The notes beneath the pieces are model-generated. The model ran no database searches and was not told the origin of the DNA. It saw only the letters and a program-made list of their open reading frames with translations. Source: Helichrysum umbraculigerum (taxonomy: Eukaryota; Streptophyta; Magnoliopsida; Asterales; Asteraceae). From it: DNA of 64,000 bases. Below are positions 1 through 12,728 of the stretch, piece after piece. The stretch is taken from contig CATIUR010000001.1 of assembly GCA_949592205.1 (NCBI GenBank), positions 68,863,559 to 68,927,558 of the forward strand, read 5' to 3'. Position 1 is the first letter of the stretch. Each line of letters starts with the position of its first letter. The translations under genes and the position numbers were made by a program.

Positions 1-373
1 TGATGAATATTGCATCTTGTATTAGCAAATTAAATTGAGTACAAAGCATAACTTATGTGTTTGTGTGAATTTAATTGAGATACACACTGGTGGTGTGTAG
101 GTTGATAAGATGTATACACATTTAGTGTATGAGTGGTTAAATATATGTAAGTACATTTTGGTGGTGGGGTGACTAAAGTTATGCATAATGATGATATGCA
201 TAAGTGAAATAAATTATAACCACATCTTGTGTGCATATAGTAATGAATAATTATGTGGTTAGAAAAGTATGAAAAGTATAGTATTAGTGAAATGAAATGT
301 GTGACTCTATTTCACTTGATTGATTAAGTGTGATCAGATTTCGAGGACGAAATCTCTTTAAGGGGGAGAGAAT
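1..373 (+). mobile_element. 3' end of the internal region of a Tekay-like Ty3/gypsy element, with PPT
   Basis: Non-coding, AT-rich DNA ending in a GAGGACGAAATCTC stretch and a purine-rich tract (AAGGGGGAGAGAA, 360-372) directly before a TGTAACACCC LTR start. This junction is typical of plus-strand Tekay/Del chromoviruses, where the tract primes plus-strand DNA synthesis. The coding region and 5' LTR lie to the left of the window. No coding sequence is visible here. Confidence 0.8.
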
Positions 374-2254
374 TGTAACACCCTGTCTTCAGACCTAGTA
401 GTATTTTAATATTTTATGACTGTGAATTATTATTAAGTGTGTCAGAAAATAGGTGTGTTGTATTATTTGAAATAAATAGTGATAATAGTCGAATAATTTA
501 TTGTGACTAATAAATTATTGAGTGTTTTAATTTTATTTAGTTGACGGTAAAATAAAATAATGTTTCCCCGCAAATGGTTTTTAAGTTCCAGACAATGATA
601 AGTACGGGGAATGAAATTTAGACAATTGTGTAATAGACCTATATGTTGAGTCGGTCTTTTATTTCAACATATATCTATATACATATGCATTCGTATGTAT
701 CATATATTCATATGTATTATTTCAAAACCCTAAAACCATGAGAAATCATCAAATTGAAGCCCTAGAACTCGAATTCAAGCTTCCAAAACATGAGTAAATC
801 ATCCATTGATCATCATAATCATGTGGTAAGTCTTAATTTTGTGATTATGTATAAACCTAGAAATGGGTTTTTGTGTATTTGATTCAATTAGGATGATTAA
901 TATGAAATTGAAGCTTGTAATGATCATATAGTTGTTAGTTGATGATTATATGTGGATTATAATCTAAACCTAGTTTAGAAATGGTGAATTTGATATATGA
1001 TCATTAATAAAGTTAAAGGGTTTAGTTGATTATGATATGATCAAAGCTTATAAGCTTGTGTAATTAGTGTATGTTTGATTAATTGTTGATGTTAGATGTT
1101 ATTAATCTTTTTAATGGGTTAATTATATTAGTTAACAATGATTAAGATGGATAAAGGTGAGAATGTGATACTAATGATCATAATTTGGTAATTGATTATG
1201 AATATTGATGTTTATAATGGCTATTCATAATCTTGGAAACTTACTTGATTTGATGTTGAAAGATGATCATAGTTTATTAAGTGATTGTGAATTGAGATGG
1301 TTAAAGTGATTAATCATAATCTTGAAATGATGAAAATTGAATTAATACAAGTTAGTGATAAGTTGTTTGATGGAATTAAAATTGTATGATGTTATGTCAA
1401 TATTGAGACAAGTTATTAACTTGTGTCGTTCTGATGTGTTTTCAGATAAACAGAAGGCTCAGTGACATTAGACTACTGAGTGGACGACTGAGGTAGTCGG
1501 TGAGTGGATCTGTAACCTCAGTGTGATTTAGTTGTAATGATTTGGTTACAACAAGTAATTATAGTATTACTTTGATATAATGTTTTTGTTTGTAGATAAC
1601 TTGCCATGTTAGTTTGGTTGTTTGCTTACTTGGCTGTTTGAGCTAGTATGTAAGATTCTGAGGTCAACTTGAAATGATGGTTGGACTTGGTTGTTATTAT
1701 AGACGACAGGAAATCTTGGAACTTGAAATGTTGGTTCAAAGATTTAGGTCGTGTGTGATTAACAACGGGTTATCGGTAATTCTGTATAGGCCAATACATA
1801 TGATTGATAAGTGTTCTTTGAGTACCAAACCGGTATAAAGGTATCTCAAGAACCACCGATCCTTATGATGATTGATTGATTGTTTATTGTTATTTGATAT
1901 AAACAGATGGTTGTGCTAAGTTGGACTGTAGATTATAGTTTCATTCACTTAGCGTTATGCTAACCCCACCACAGTTCTTCCTGCAGGTTATAAGTGATAT
2001 GACATATTGGGCGGGGCAGGAAGTGTTTGGAATTGATGGAATGTTTGACAGGCTGTTACTCTGATGTTGGTTTAATAACCGAAGAAATGTTTTAAATTAT
2101 ATAACACCTAGTTGTTGAAATGTCATGTATTTAGTTTGGAAAAAGTTTATCTACATTAAAGGGTAATGTAAAGCATGGTTACATGTGTGAAATATACGCT
2201 TCCGAATCACAAATATTCTTATAATTGTTTATAAGAAATGAGGGGTGTTATACA
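374..2254 (+). repeat. 3' LTR of the Tekay-like element
   Basis: The LTR starts TGTAACACCC right after the polypurine tract and ends GGGGTGTTATACA, so it has TG...CA ends and short inverted termini. Its length is 1881 bp and it has no convincing ORF. The five bases after it (AATGA, 2255-2259) should be the target duplication, but the left copy is outside the window. The right boundary was set by the inverted terminus alone. Confidence 0.78.
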
Positions 2255-4558
2255 AATGAAACAACTAATCCCCAGGTTAGGTTCTACAGGGGAGAAAAAC
2301 ATGCACAAGTTTATGACATTTGGAGGTGAAGCCTACTCATTATGAATTCCAGATTCGTGTGGTATTAGTTGGGAATTCCTCGTAGCGTTTGTGAACCAAT
2401 TTATTGTACTCCACATTTCTTTTGTCAAAACTCTACTGTACATGCTTTAGCAACTCCATTACAAGCTTTAGCAACACTCACAGATTCAGGTCAAGAAGAG
2501 ACACTGCACCAAAAGGAAAGTCTTTACTCTTTACTTCAAAATTACCAAATCTGAACGATTTCTCCAATTCTATATTTACCGAACCTCTAAAAGAGCATTA
2601 AAATTACCATTATGTTACTGATAACTGATGTGTTGGCTGTCAAGATCCCTCCTGCTAAATACAATCAATAATCAAAACAAACAATCATAATCAAAAAAAT
2701 ATTTGATGTATATGTTGTACTAATTTGTAATACATTAGGCATTATTATAATCACGTACAATATGAAAGCTAGAAGGCTATTGATTTAGAAATCTCATGTT
2801 GATAATGTTTGGATGACTTGATTAAGTGAACATAATCCTAGCTATTTTTCCATGTTCTCAGAATCTCATATTTGTGCAAGCAAATAGCCATAACTCGGGT
2901 GGTACCATGATCCATTTACTTATAATTGGGTTGTCAGGATCAATGGGGTTGTTTTATATCTCATATGTATCAAACTAAAATTTTAGCTAAAAGGGGAAAA
3001 TGTAGAATGGGTCATAAAAGGGCAGATGTAATGTGTTGGGTTATGGGTAACCTATCCAAAAGGGTGTGTACATTATATAACATTGAGTATATATAACATT
3101 ATATACCCATTTACTTGTGTCAATGTGTTACGATTTTTAAATTATTGTTATTATTATATAACATCGAGTATTAAAACCCTTATTTTAAAGTGAAAGACGT
3201 TTTCTAACAAAGAGACATATATGATTTTAAGCATCTTAAAGCCTGGTTTGTAATGTCATCTCATTGGCCCCGTTTTCATTCTAGCTAAGTACGTTTACCC
3301 ACTTGACACACTCTGCTGAAATAACATATATTGATCCATACCTATGATATGGGTCGGTAGGTCTACCTAAATAAACATGAACCAGAAAGTAAAAAATGGC
3401 GTTGTAGTCATGAGTTATGTGAAAAGTTATACAAAATTAAAATATTAATGAATACGTGGTAAAAAGGAAACCTTCCGTTAGGATCACATTGTTGTTTGAA
3501 ATGTAATGGTTCGTAAATAAGTACTAAGATTATAACAAAATATCATTAGAGAAGAATAAAGTTGGGAAAAAAAAACTTTATTAACAACGATAAAATGTTA
3601 TCACGAAGCAGGATATGCATGCAATTTACTCTAACCTGTTAGAGAACTGAAAACCAATGGGGAAATGATAACGGCAAATGAGCATAGCCCTGTAAAAAGC
3701 ATATAAAATAATGAAGCTAAAATCCATTTATATGTAACTGAATATTAGCTTCTACTAGAGCTTTATATAAATACTAATATAGACATGAACTGACACTTGG
3801 TCCTGCAAATTGGGTTTAGATATTACGGTTCAAGTCAACCAGAGCCAACCCAGAATAATAAACCCATTTTAACTCAAATATGTTTTGCCTGTTAATAAAT
3901 TTAGTTTAGTGCCTGTGAGGCTGCACCTAGGTACGAGATGGTTTGCGCAAAATATGGTTGGTTTTAAAATTGAAACGGAACCATCAATCACAGAATCGTC
4001 GGCTGAACCAAGCTTTGGAATTATCAATATATTAGTATAACTCAAAGTGAACACTGGAGATTGAAAAATTGTTGTCTAACAAAAGAAAAGATGGCATAAC
4101 ATACTACAAATGTGTTAGCTACTCTTTTTTTGCCTTATTTATTTTTTAATTTGGAAGGCAGTAGTAGCAAAATTTTGTTTTTGAATGCTATGAAACCCAA
4201 ATATTAAAACCCTTATTTTAACTGTTTTTACGTACATAGTAGAGTTTTATTACAATCTCTAACTGTTTTTCCACATCAAACTTTGACACGTGCTTGCCAA
4301 GTTGGCATTAAGTCAATATTTATATTAAGGATAAACAAACATCATAGATGTGGTATCTGAAGATAGTAACAAAGCTATAAACTTAAACAAAGGTTTTCAA
4401 AATAAAGAACACTTTTAAACATATGTTTGTGGTCATAAGCTCCCAACCTCATGAATAATCCCATATGACGCATGGTCATACTATATGTATATATATACAT
4501 ATGATAAGAACCATACTCATATTCATATACAAAATGTTATACCGTGATGACACCCCAC
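2255..4558. other. Low-copy-looking intergenic stretch, no gene recognised
   Basis: AT-rich DNA without LTR ends, long ORFs or tandem arrays. A slightly more codon-like stretch at about 2369-2600 has short ORFs on both strands that match nothing I know. 3860-4060 has a 61-codon minus-strand ORF without further support. It may contain downstream exons or the 3' UTR of the minus-strand gene model at 4559-5064. Confidence 0.4.
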
Positions 4559-5064
4559 CTTGTTAGCCCATGGTTCCTGAAAGGACGACTTGTCAAATCT
4601 GGATGAAGTTGCCAACAAATTGGGAATAAGCATTAAATTATAATCTACTGGCTGACCTCTACAATAAAATGGAAGCATCAAAACTAAATGACCCATCAAG
4701 CCTAAACAAACATTGGTGAAGATTCCCATTTAAAACTTCTTTTGTAAGTTTAAAAGCTTTTCAAATTAAACAATTCATGCAATTTCTACTAACGAATCAA
4801 AGGTCTGCAAGTTATAAATCAGTTTTTAATCCATATATGATGCTTACATGAGTTTCTCCGCAATCTCTTCTTCATACCAGCAGCTTGAAAACGTATCAAA
4901 TTTCATGTTTAGATCTGTCAATCAAATGGGTCAATACACAATAAAAATAATAGCACCAATGCAGAAAACATAAAAATATCAGCTTAAGCATTCACCAAGA
5001 TAAAACTATACGTCAATGAAACCTTGTGTGCCTACTTTGAGACCATATCCATTCAAAAGCAGTT
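4559..5064 (-). CDS. Probable short spliced gene or gene remnant, product unknown
   Basis: Three consecutive minus-strand segments, 5064-5023, 4914-4848 and 4658-4559 (42, 67 and 100 nt), stay open in one frame when joined. Each is bounded by AG acceptors and GT donors (for example TTTTTGCAG before the first and CTCAT/GTAAGC after the second). The translation includes FSSCWYEEEIAEKL and, further on, DYNLMLIPNLLATSSRFD. I do not recognise the family. A possible first exon starts with an ATG at 5463 and a donor near 5388, but its phase does not fit the next exon, so an exon is missing or the gene is decayed. 5692-5860 resembles a 5' UTR exon ending at GGAAG/GTATATG. Chance splice sites in AT-rich DNA remain possible, although phase agreement over three exons is unlikely by luck. 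Confidence 0.4.
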
Positions 5065-6660
5065 CTGCAAAAAGAAATAATTTCTGTTAAGAATAAAAGT
5101 TAGTAATCAGTTTCAGTTTAAATTTCAATATCAGGAATCAAAAATTGAAATAGACGACTATGTATCAATAACTGACATTAAAAATTGATGATCAAAATGA
5201 CATAGAACTTGTAGAACTACAAAAGAAATTTCATTAAGACATTTCATCAAACAGTTGGCACTCATCAAAGAACATCAAAGAAATTTCATGTAAGACTTCA
5301 TCCCAAATGTTCAAAATCAATTGTTATGAACAAATTTTTGAAACTCATAGTCATGAAACATTATACATAGTTATAAAATACTTACATATTTTGAATCTAA
5401 TCACGTCTTCATTCAAGAATAATGGCTGCTCCAACACATATTTTTTCCTCCTCTTCTCCATCAGAATCACACAATCAATAATATCACAAAATTAAAAAAA
5501 AATAAAAAATTGAGGAAACAATTTTAGATACATAAATCTGTATTAGAAACTACTTAGTCCATCAATTTGATGTGGATTTGAGGAATTGCATAAAAAAATC
5601 GGGAAAATGGCTAAGAGGAATTTCAAAGACCAAAAAGAAAATAGAATGCATTGTGAATAGATTAGAAATTAATCATATACCTTCCGAAGAAAGCGGAGAA
5701 CGTGGAAGCGGTTCCTCCCTCCACCCTAAAATCTAACCGCTCATAAATCAACTGCATGTAGAAGTAACCGAAACCCTCTTTATTAGAGGGCTGGGATTAA
5801 AAGTCAAACCGATCCAAGCGTGGTAGATGGACAGTCAACGGAAAATGGTAACTGCCGATGGAGGTTACACTCCTCGGTAGCCATATATATGGGAAATTAT
5901 GATTATCAAATAATTCTCTAGCCATATTAGTAAATTACCATATTACCCCTCCTGATAATCACGCTATCTCCATCTCATACTTAGAGCTCCATTCCATTTT
6001 ATGCAGATTGATATTTTATGCGGATTGACGCTCTGTACTCGTCTCTTATCAAATTCATGGTAATAGCCATTTAATTTCCAATTCTTAACTATTTTAGATT
6101 GAAGCAAAATCAAACATCGATTCGTCTCTCGAAGATTTTGAAGATGCAGTTGAATGAATCAACTTCAAGAGCCAAGCGTGAATCGAAATCGGTAGTCCAA
6201 TTTTAGCAATATACATGACGATTATAGTTTGCTGCTATCATGATTATCAATTTTTTCATCATCAACAGAAGATATTGTGATTTTCGTTTTTGATTTGAAG
6301 TTAACTTAGGGTTTTGAGGATTGATTTTGCAAACGATTGTTGCTACCATGAATTTCTATTTCTTCATCATTATGTATTTCGATGTTGGCCTACTTTAATT
6401 TGATTTCAAATTAGGGTTTATATGATTAATCATGCAAATAACTTTGATCCTGCAAATCATTTATATATTACTTCCATTTTTGAGTATTATTATTTGTTTG
6501 GTTATAGGCAAAAGACTTGATAAATTGTATACAAGTCATTTGATTAAACATACTGGATACTATATACAAATCCTTGTAGCTGATATGATTTTGGATACTG
6601 TAAGATTGTATTATGGCACTTGAATGATGATGATCTAAACTTAGGTCTTGTAACATTTCA

Positions 6661-6836
6661 GGTACAACCTGTGCAACCGTCTCACCCGTGCGATTTATTT
6701 AGAAGGCTGAAAGTCAGTTGCAGCTGGAATGAATGCCATGAATCTTAGACGTGGGATCACCATGGCCGTTGATTCAGTTGTCACAAACTTGAAGAACAGA
6801 GCTAGGATGATAAGTACATCTGAAGAAATTGCACAG
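6661..6836 (+). pseudogene. Exon fragment of mitochondrial chaperonin CPN60 (HSP60)
   Basis: One exon lies between a TTTCAG acceptor (ends 6660) and a GT donor (6837). It encodes VAAGMNAMNLRRGITMAVDS and RARMISTSEEIAQV, matching the segment of type I chaperonin after the GDGTT ATP-binding motif. The ACC/TGT/GCA/ACC start corresponds to TTCAT of that motif. It is broken by a one-base deletion just after the start and by a TGA replacing a conserved Cys codon before KSVAAG. The intact protein folds proteins in mitochondria. This piece covers only about 58 of about 575 residues, and no other CPN60 exon is nearby, so it is a captured non-functional fragment. Confidence 0.85.
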
Positions 6837-6954
6837 GTTTCTTTGGTTTATTGCTTTGCATTAAGATATACTTTTTAAAGGTTTACTGTCTTTTACAGTG
6901 CATTTGAAAACTGTAGGAAATGGATCAATGTTATGATTGTTATCGTATGCCCAG

Positions 6955-6993
6955 GTGAAGGAACTGATGTGGGCTGTTGGCAACCACTCCAAG
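6955..6993 (+). pseudogene. Exon-like 39-nt segment, source gene unknown
   Basis: It is bounded by CCCAG and GTTATG and open in one frame (VKELMWAVGNHSK). It does not match the next CPN60 exon. It could be a microexon-sized capture from another gene or a chance match to splice consensus. Confidence 0.25.
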
Positions 6994-8476
6994 GTTATGC
7001 TTATTCATATAAGATGTTGTAAGTGGCACGCCATCAACTATTAGAAAAAAATTACATGTTTTAGTTGAAGTCAAATAATTATCCTAATAAATTCTTCATA
7101 TTTGAAACTCGATGTAGAGTTAGATAGAGTTTCTGTTTTTCAAATAAATCTTCTAACTTCGATATTATATTATTACTTCATGTAGCTTTTTTAGTGGATC
7201 TTTCTTTTACTTTATGATAGGAAAAAGAAATGACATATATTTTCAAAGTTACCATTTTGACTCAAAAGAAGCTAACCGGTGTTGTAAAGATTATAATGAA
7301 TAACACCATATGACCTGACCTGCATCAATCTGCAACACTTGCTGTATATTGAGGTATCATCAATTTTATATTGATCATCTATTTAAAGTTATGTCTTGCA
7401 CTTTTTTGCCCATGGCCCATATGATCAATTCTTAATATTTATATGCCATGACAGCCCCGGGCTTTATAAGGCAACTAGACAATGTGTTAATCTCTTATAA
7501 AAAATAAAGGTTCATTATAAGTATAGGTGGCAATTTTTACCCAATGTATGATTTTTTGGTCCATTTTGCTAGCTCCAGTTGACATATATCTCGGTCCAGG
7601 GTTCCATGTTTATGGTCTTTATATAGGCGGATGTTTTTATGCTATTAAGTCATTTTTATATGTTTCTGATCAAATGGTTATCTAAGCTATAATAAGTTCT
7701 TTTTTGCTATATATAGCGAGGTATATTCAAGAGACATGTAAATTAGATCATCTTTTTTTAGGTAACTTCTTACAAACCTTAACAAAATTGAATAAGCAGA
7801 TACTGAGGGTTATGTAAATGTTCTTTAATACCTAACATTTTCGACGTTTCAGACCTCGCCAAAGCGTTTGTTATTTATCTATATAGGAGGGATATAAATG
7901 TCAACCGATTTTCAGGTAAATGGGTTGATTTGGGTCGTGTCTCATTTCTAATGGCACACATATTAGATTATCTATATAAAATGGAACAAGTCAAATGTTG
8001 GCCGAAGTGTTTTTTTAGTGCCTACGACCTCTTAGTTGCTTTATTCGGAAATTAGATTCCCATTATAATGATATAGTTTATGTAATCGTTAAAATCTAAT
8101 AAAACATTGGCTGAAACATGTGTGGTTCAACCCTCACATTGGTGACTGGTTCATGCGAGTCCGTTTTGCTTAACGAGAGTATGCATTGTTGCAGGTTTAT
8201 TTTGCGCAGATGAGGTGTATGGTGCTATTGTACCATGTGGTTGACCAATGATATGTGTCCAGTATGTGCTCTTTATCGTATATGTGTATGGTGTCACCAG
8301 AGTTCTTGGGATAGATGTAACTCCCCTCTTATTTAAAAAAAAAAAGATAAAAAACATCAAGTCCTTTTATAGGTTTTGATAAATGTCTGTCTTTAAAGGG
8401 ACTCAATATTAAATAATACCTCCCGTGAATAGAGCTGCAAATGATTGACCTAACATTAGAACTACAAATGAAGTAG
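6994..8476. other. Helitron interior between captured fragments, nothing recognised
   Basis: AT-rich DNA without coherent coding. It is probably intronic or flanking sequence carried with the CPN60 and aminotransferase fragments. ORFs at 8151-8360 are short and unsupported. Confidence 0.4.
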
Positions 8477-8690
8477 ATTGCTGAAACTGCCAAGAAGCAC
8501 AAGATTGTCATAATAGCATATGAGGTTTGTGGGCATTTAGCTTTTGGAGCAAACCCTTTTGTGCTGATGGGCGTTTTTGGATCCATGGTGCCTGTGCTTG
8601 CACTTGGGTCTTTGTTAAAAACATGGAAAGATCCTGGTTGGCAGCTTGGGCGTGACCACTGATCCTAATTCCATTTTCAAAAATGCCAAG
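8477..8690 (+). pseudogene. Tyrosine aminotransferase exon fragment (PLP-dependent)
   Basis: The translation includes GANPFVLMGVFGSMVPVLAL, then a PGW-LG block, as in plant tyrosine/nicotianamine aminotransferases just after the PLP-binding ADEVYG region. Here that motif is AYEVCG: the conserved Asp contacting the cofactor ring nitrogen and the Tyr are both lost. The catalytic lysine region (SISKRW in the family) reads SLLKTW, so Lys is kept but its surroundings changed. A frameshift falls after PGWQLG, and the exon then continues VTTDPNSIFKNAK to a GT donor at 8691. The intact enzyme transaminates tyrosine to 4-hydroxyphenylpyruvate. This is the first of at least three exons in correct order. 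Confidence 0.85.
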
Positions 8691-8775
8691 GTACATAAAC
8701 CGCATCAAGTTGAATCGTTGATGTTCTTTCTGAATTAAATTATTAATTGTAACTCTTTTCCTTTCGCTTTCTTAG

Positions 8776-8835
8776 ACCATTGAGCAACTTAAGAAGTACT
8801 TTGAGATCTGCGGTGGTCCAACAACCTTTAAACAG
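8776..8835 (+). pseudogene. Tyrosine aminotransferase, next exon
   Basis: A 60-nt segment between CTTAG and GTCAG encodes TIEQLKKYFEICGGPTTFKQ. It aligns with the family's short helix-rich exon ending in ATFIQ, immediately downstream of the segment ending at 8690. The intron between them is 85 nt. The solo LTR at 9031 later entered the following intron. Confidence 0.75.
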
Positions 8836-10894
8836 GTCAGCACTACCATTGTTTCCTATATTACATGTATCTAAACAGATCAACTTTTTTTGAGCGACTT
8901 TGAATCTGAAAATCAGAATTCTATTCACGTTTGGTAGACAATCGAATCTGATCCTTGGTGTTACAAGTTGTAATTATCACTTTATACGGGTTGTTTAGAT
9001 TTGCCACTATGGAAACTATTATATGATTATTGTGACACCCGACGATTTAGGGTTACTGATTAACCTACTAGAAATTCTAATTACGTGTGTTTAGTTTAGT
9101 ATTAGGCTAAATACTTGTAATTACTTGTAACCATTTGTATATTTATGTGAATATACACTCCCGTAATTGATTTATATTACGCTTACGCAATTTGGTGAAA
9201 TTGTGCGAAACAACCGGACGGAGTCCGACACAAAATACAACGTTGGTGAAAACATTTCTATAAATAACTTGAATCTATTTTTAGAAGTTATTTATCATAT
9301 ATTATTATTTTGTTAAAATAATACACGAAAAACTAAGGTGTTTTGGCTAAAACGTCTCAAACGCAACAGAAACGCGCGGAACGCGCCCGACAATCGAACG
9401 AAAGACAAAATATATTTTAATAATTTAAAATATATTATTTTATATGAAATTATTATTGAAAACATCATATAATAGTTCGTCAATGAAAAACGTCTATTTA
9501 AAACGCTACGCGATTAAACCTCCGTAAAACGTGCACGCAAATCGAGGCCGATATATTAACGGAACATTTTTATAAATGTTTTCAAGTATCTAGATAAAAC
9601 ATTTCAAGTGAAAATATTGGAATTTAAACCGTTACTTAAACATGTGTATTAACCGTTTAACGTATAAATAAACTTCCAAACAATTGGGTAAACGAACGTA
9701 AAACGCAACTAGTTAAATTGGGAACAAGAAATGACCAAAATACCCTTGTGTGGGACCCCCCATGGGCTGGCCCCCCCATGTGGTCACCACCCCAATTGCC
9801 CTCTCTTCTTCCATGCAATCTCATGATTGCCTTTGAACCTTACACCCACTAACTCTTCATGCATCCATTCATTCAACACTCAAACTCTTTTCATTTCACT
9901 CTTATTTCTCTCTAGTTTCTTCTTCCCTCTCTCCAAAAACTGAAAGAACTCAGCCTCAATTATCATCATCTATCACCATTATTTGAAAGGGATCAAGAAC
10001 TTGAAGAAGATCAAGCCAACAACAAGAGCACTATCATCATCATCCTTCTTTCTCCATCATTTTCCTTTGTAAGGAACACTTCATCTCTCCAAAATTTTAC
10101 TTACATAATGTATATCTACATGTTATAATGTTCATCTAACATGAATATGTCCAAAAAGAAGTGCAAAAATCGTTTTTATAAAGCAAACTTTAACATGTAA
10201 GAATCTGTCCCAAAAACGCTGTTACAAGGAAAAATTCGTATAAAATCAAATATTGAGAGTTAGAAGACGCATTTATTTTTGAAATCTTCGTCTCGAAAAT
10301 ATCTACAACTTTCGTGTTTTGTACTTTTTCCAGAAACGTACTCATTTTTCTCTACGAGCCGATTTATAGGACTGACCTGTTAGTTTTCGAGAATTGTGTT
10401 CGGAACTTTCGCGGAATTTATTTAATATGTAAACGGACTTGTTAAATGCTGAAAATTTGTCATGTTAGTCTAGACACTTAGTAGAACAGTTGGTAAAAGT
10501 TTTGAGGTTTGATTTGGATTAGAGATAGGCGAAATCAGTTGGCGTAATGACCCGACATAAACCAAAAACGTTGAATCTTGAAGTTTTAAGAAGTGTAAAT
10601 AAAACCGACACTTTGGATGACTACGACACAAACCGACAAATTATTTGGACTCTTTAAACTGATATATGGGTTGGGTAAAAGTTTCGGGTTAAACCGAGTA
10701 GGTTTGACCAAGTCAACAAAAACGGCTCGGTTTCTAAAAACGACAAAACTTACTATTTTTGGAAAGTGGTAACAAAAATGGGTTTGGATGACTTAGTTAG
10801 TAACTTGGACCAAAAACTAAACTTAGAAAGTTTCCCGAATTAGAAACCGACACTTAGAACAATTTTTGAAAATATCCTAAGTCTCAAGTAGAGA

Positions 10895-11130
10895 CACTAA
10901 CCTAGTGATGCTACATTTTGCTAGTGATGCTACATTTTGCTAGTGATGCTACATTTTGCTAGTGATGCCACATTTTCTGAAAATATCCTAAGTCTCAAGT
11001 AGAGACACTAACCTAGTGATGCCACAATTACTAGTGATGCTACATTTTGCTAGTGATGCTACATTTTCTGAAAATATCCTAAGTCTCAAGTAGAGACACT
11101 AACCTAGTGATGCTACATTTTGCTAGTGAT
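10895..11130 (+). repeat. Nested tandem repeats (19-bp unit in a larger unit) inside the solo LTR
   Basis: Copies of CTAGTGATGCTACATTTTG repeat head to tail. Blocks of them are separated by a recurring segment that includes CCTAAGTCTCAAGTAGAGAC, giving a two-level array. The related ACTAG/CTAGTGA core also occurs in the LTRs of element A. Confidence 0.85.
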
Positions 11131-11139
11131 GCTAAGTTT

Positions 11140-11297
11140 GACCAACCTTGACCAGTTTGACCAAGTTTGACCAAGTTTGACCAGTTTTGACCAGGTTTGA
11201 CCAGGTTTGACCAGTTTGACCAGTTTGACCAGGTTTGACCAGTTTGACCAGTTTGACCAGGTTTGACCAGTTTGACCAGTCTTGACCAACTTTGACC
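11140..11297 (+). repeat. TTTGACCAG/TTTGACCAGG tandem array inside the solo LTR
   Basis: About sixteen head-to-tail copies of a 9-10-bp unit (TTTGACCA followed by G, GG or AG). The array is pure enough to be recent or gene-converted. It lies within the LTR and is not coding. Confidence 0.9.
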
Positions 11298-12643
11298 TAC
11301 GGTTTAAGGCTTATACAAATTAAAATAATCGGTTTGCAACACACGATATGTACTAATGAATAGTTTACAGCAAAACAAACTTAATAATAATGTCTAAATG
11401 AATTATTATTACAAACTTTCACCAACGGGTCGTATACGTTTTTAACAATCGAAATTGAACAACTTATTTGGACATACTAGTTGATGGACTAGCTCTAGGT
11501 GGACATTAACCCTCCACCTACACGATTGGCTTAAGTGGACATTGATCCCCACTTATACAATCGCTCTAGATGGTCTTTTGAGACATCTACTTATACAACC
11601 TTATACGTTTAGGACGTTAGAAGGTTGCGCTTTGGACTTTGCTTGCTATTTGATTATTGCTTGCTACCTGCTTAACTCTGGTGAGTTTCATAGCCCCTTT
11701 TTTACTGTTTTTCAACTGGGGTGAGAATACATACAACTATTTTATACAACTGCTTATATGATCACAAGTAACTTGAAACACTTTTCGTACGGATTGCATG
11801 AGACCTGAATAATCCACTAAAGTCTTCTACCCATCATAGTCATTAAAATTTGTGCGTGAGTATTATTGGATAGATCTATCAGGGTTTGACAAACCTCATC
11901 CGGGCTAGTCGCTCTAGCCAACCCACGGGCGCAGTATTATTTGTGATTTAGAGGTGTATCGGATTAGTACACTTACCGGAGGCAAACAACGTTAAGCTTG
12001 ACTATGAGACTCATGCAAATGGTATACTTATGTTGCATTTTGCAATACTTTTACTTATCGTTGACTAACGATACTTTTACTTATCATTGTGAATGATACT
12101 ACTTTTGGAATCTTGTGGATCATATTAGTAACTGATTGATTATCAAACCTATGAACTCACCAACTTTATGTTGACCTTTTAGTATGTATTTCTCAGGTAA
12201 CCCGCCGCAGTAGGAAGCCTATGGAAAGCTTAGCTCGAGTCGCATTGTTTTCAAACATCAAGAGATTAGATTGCATTTAGCTGTACTTTGTATAATCAGT
12301 AATGTATTAGAAATCTCTTAACGGTTTATGCGAACTCCAGATATTTTGTAAACATTTGAATTATGGTAATGTAATGTTTTCAAAATTCTCATATAGAGGT
12401 CGTTTGCTTTAATCTTTGTGTTGTGATATTTAATTTGGTCGGCGCCCCCGTGACACCTCATGTTTCCGCTGCCACGTGTTTTGGGGGTGCGACAATTATG
12501 GTGACTTTGAAGTCACGATTATCAATTTTCTTCAACCCTTCTTTTAAAACAACTGATTATCTGATTCTAATGATTCAGAATAGCATAAATGTCCATATAT
12601 GAATATGTTTCATGCTGTGTAAATTGCATATTTAGTGTTTCAG

Positions 12644-12728
12644 GCAACAATACCTCAAATACTTAAGGAAACAAGTGACACATTTTTCACAAGAACTCTC
12701 AGCATATTGAAACACTGTTCGGATCTTT
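12644..12728 (+). pseudogene. Tyrosine aminotransferase, third captured exon
   Basis: After TTTCAG the sequence encodes ATIPQILKETSDTFFTRTLS and ILKHCSDL. This matches the family's exon that follows ATFIQ (typically AIPQIL...NL/ILR..ADLC). It therefore continues the exon ending at 8835, from which it is separated by the intron and the 3.46-kb solo LTR. No later exon is clearly recognisable before the element C insertion. A weak candidate lies at 35300-35352, where EIDTKFK resembles the family's next strand. Confidence 0.8.

Larger units (their letters stand above)
9031..12494 (+). mobile_element. Solo LTR of a large Ty3/gypsy-type element
   Basis: It starts TGTGACACCC and ends GGGGGTGCGACA, so it has TG...CA ends with imperfect inverted termini. 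It is flanked by the perfect 5-bp duplication ATTAT (9026-9030 and 12495-12499). At 3464 bp it has no PBS, PPT or coding region and is unpaired, as expected after LTR-LTR recombination. It sits in the intron between two aminotransferase exons. The strand is inferred only from the TGTGACACCC start. Confidence 0.88.

Noticed and set aside
8205..8220. ADEVYG-like codons suggesting the PLP-binding motif of tyrosine aminotransferase
   Set aside because: The homologous position is already present, mutated, at about 8505-8522 in the real exon. The flanks at 8205 do not match the family.
10895..11297. CRISPR-like regular repeats
   Set aside because: Units are contiguous tandem repeats without unique spacers, inside a plant LTR.
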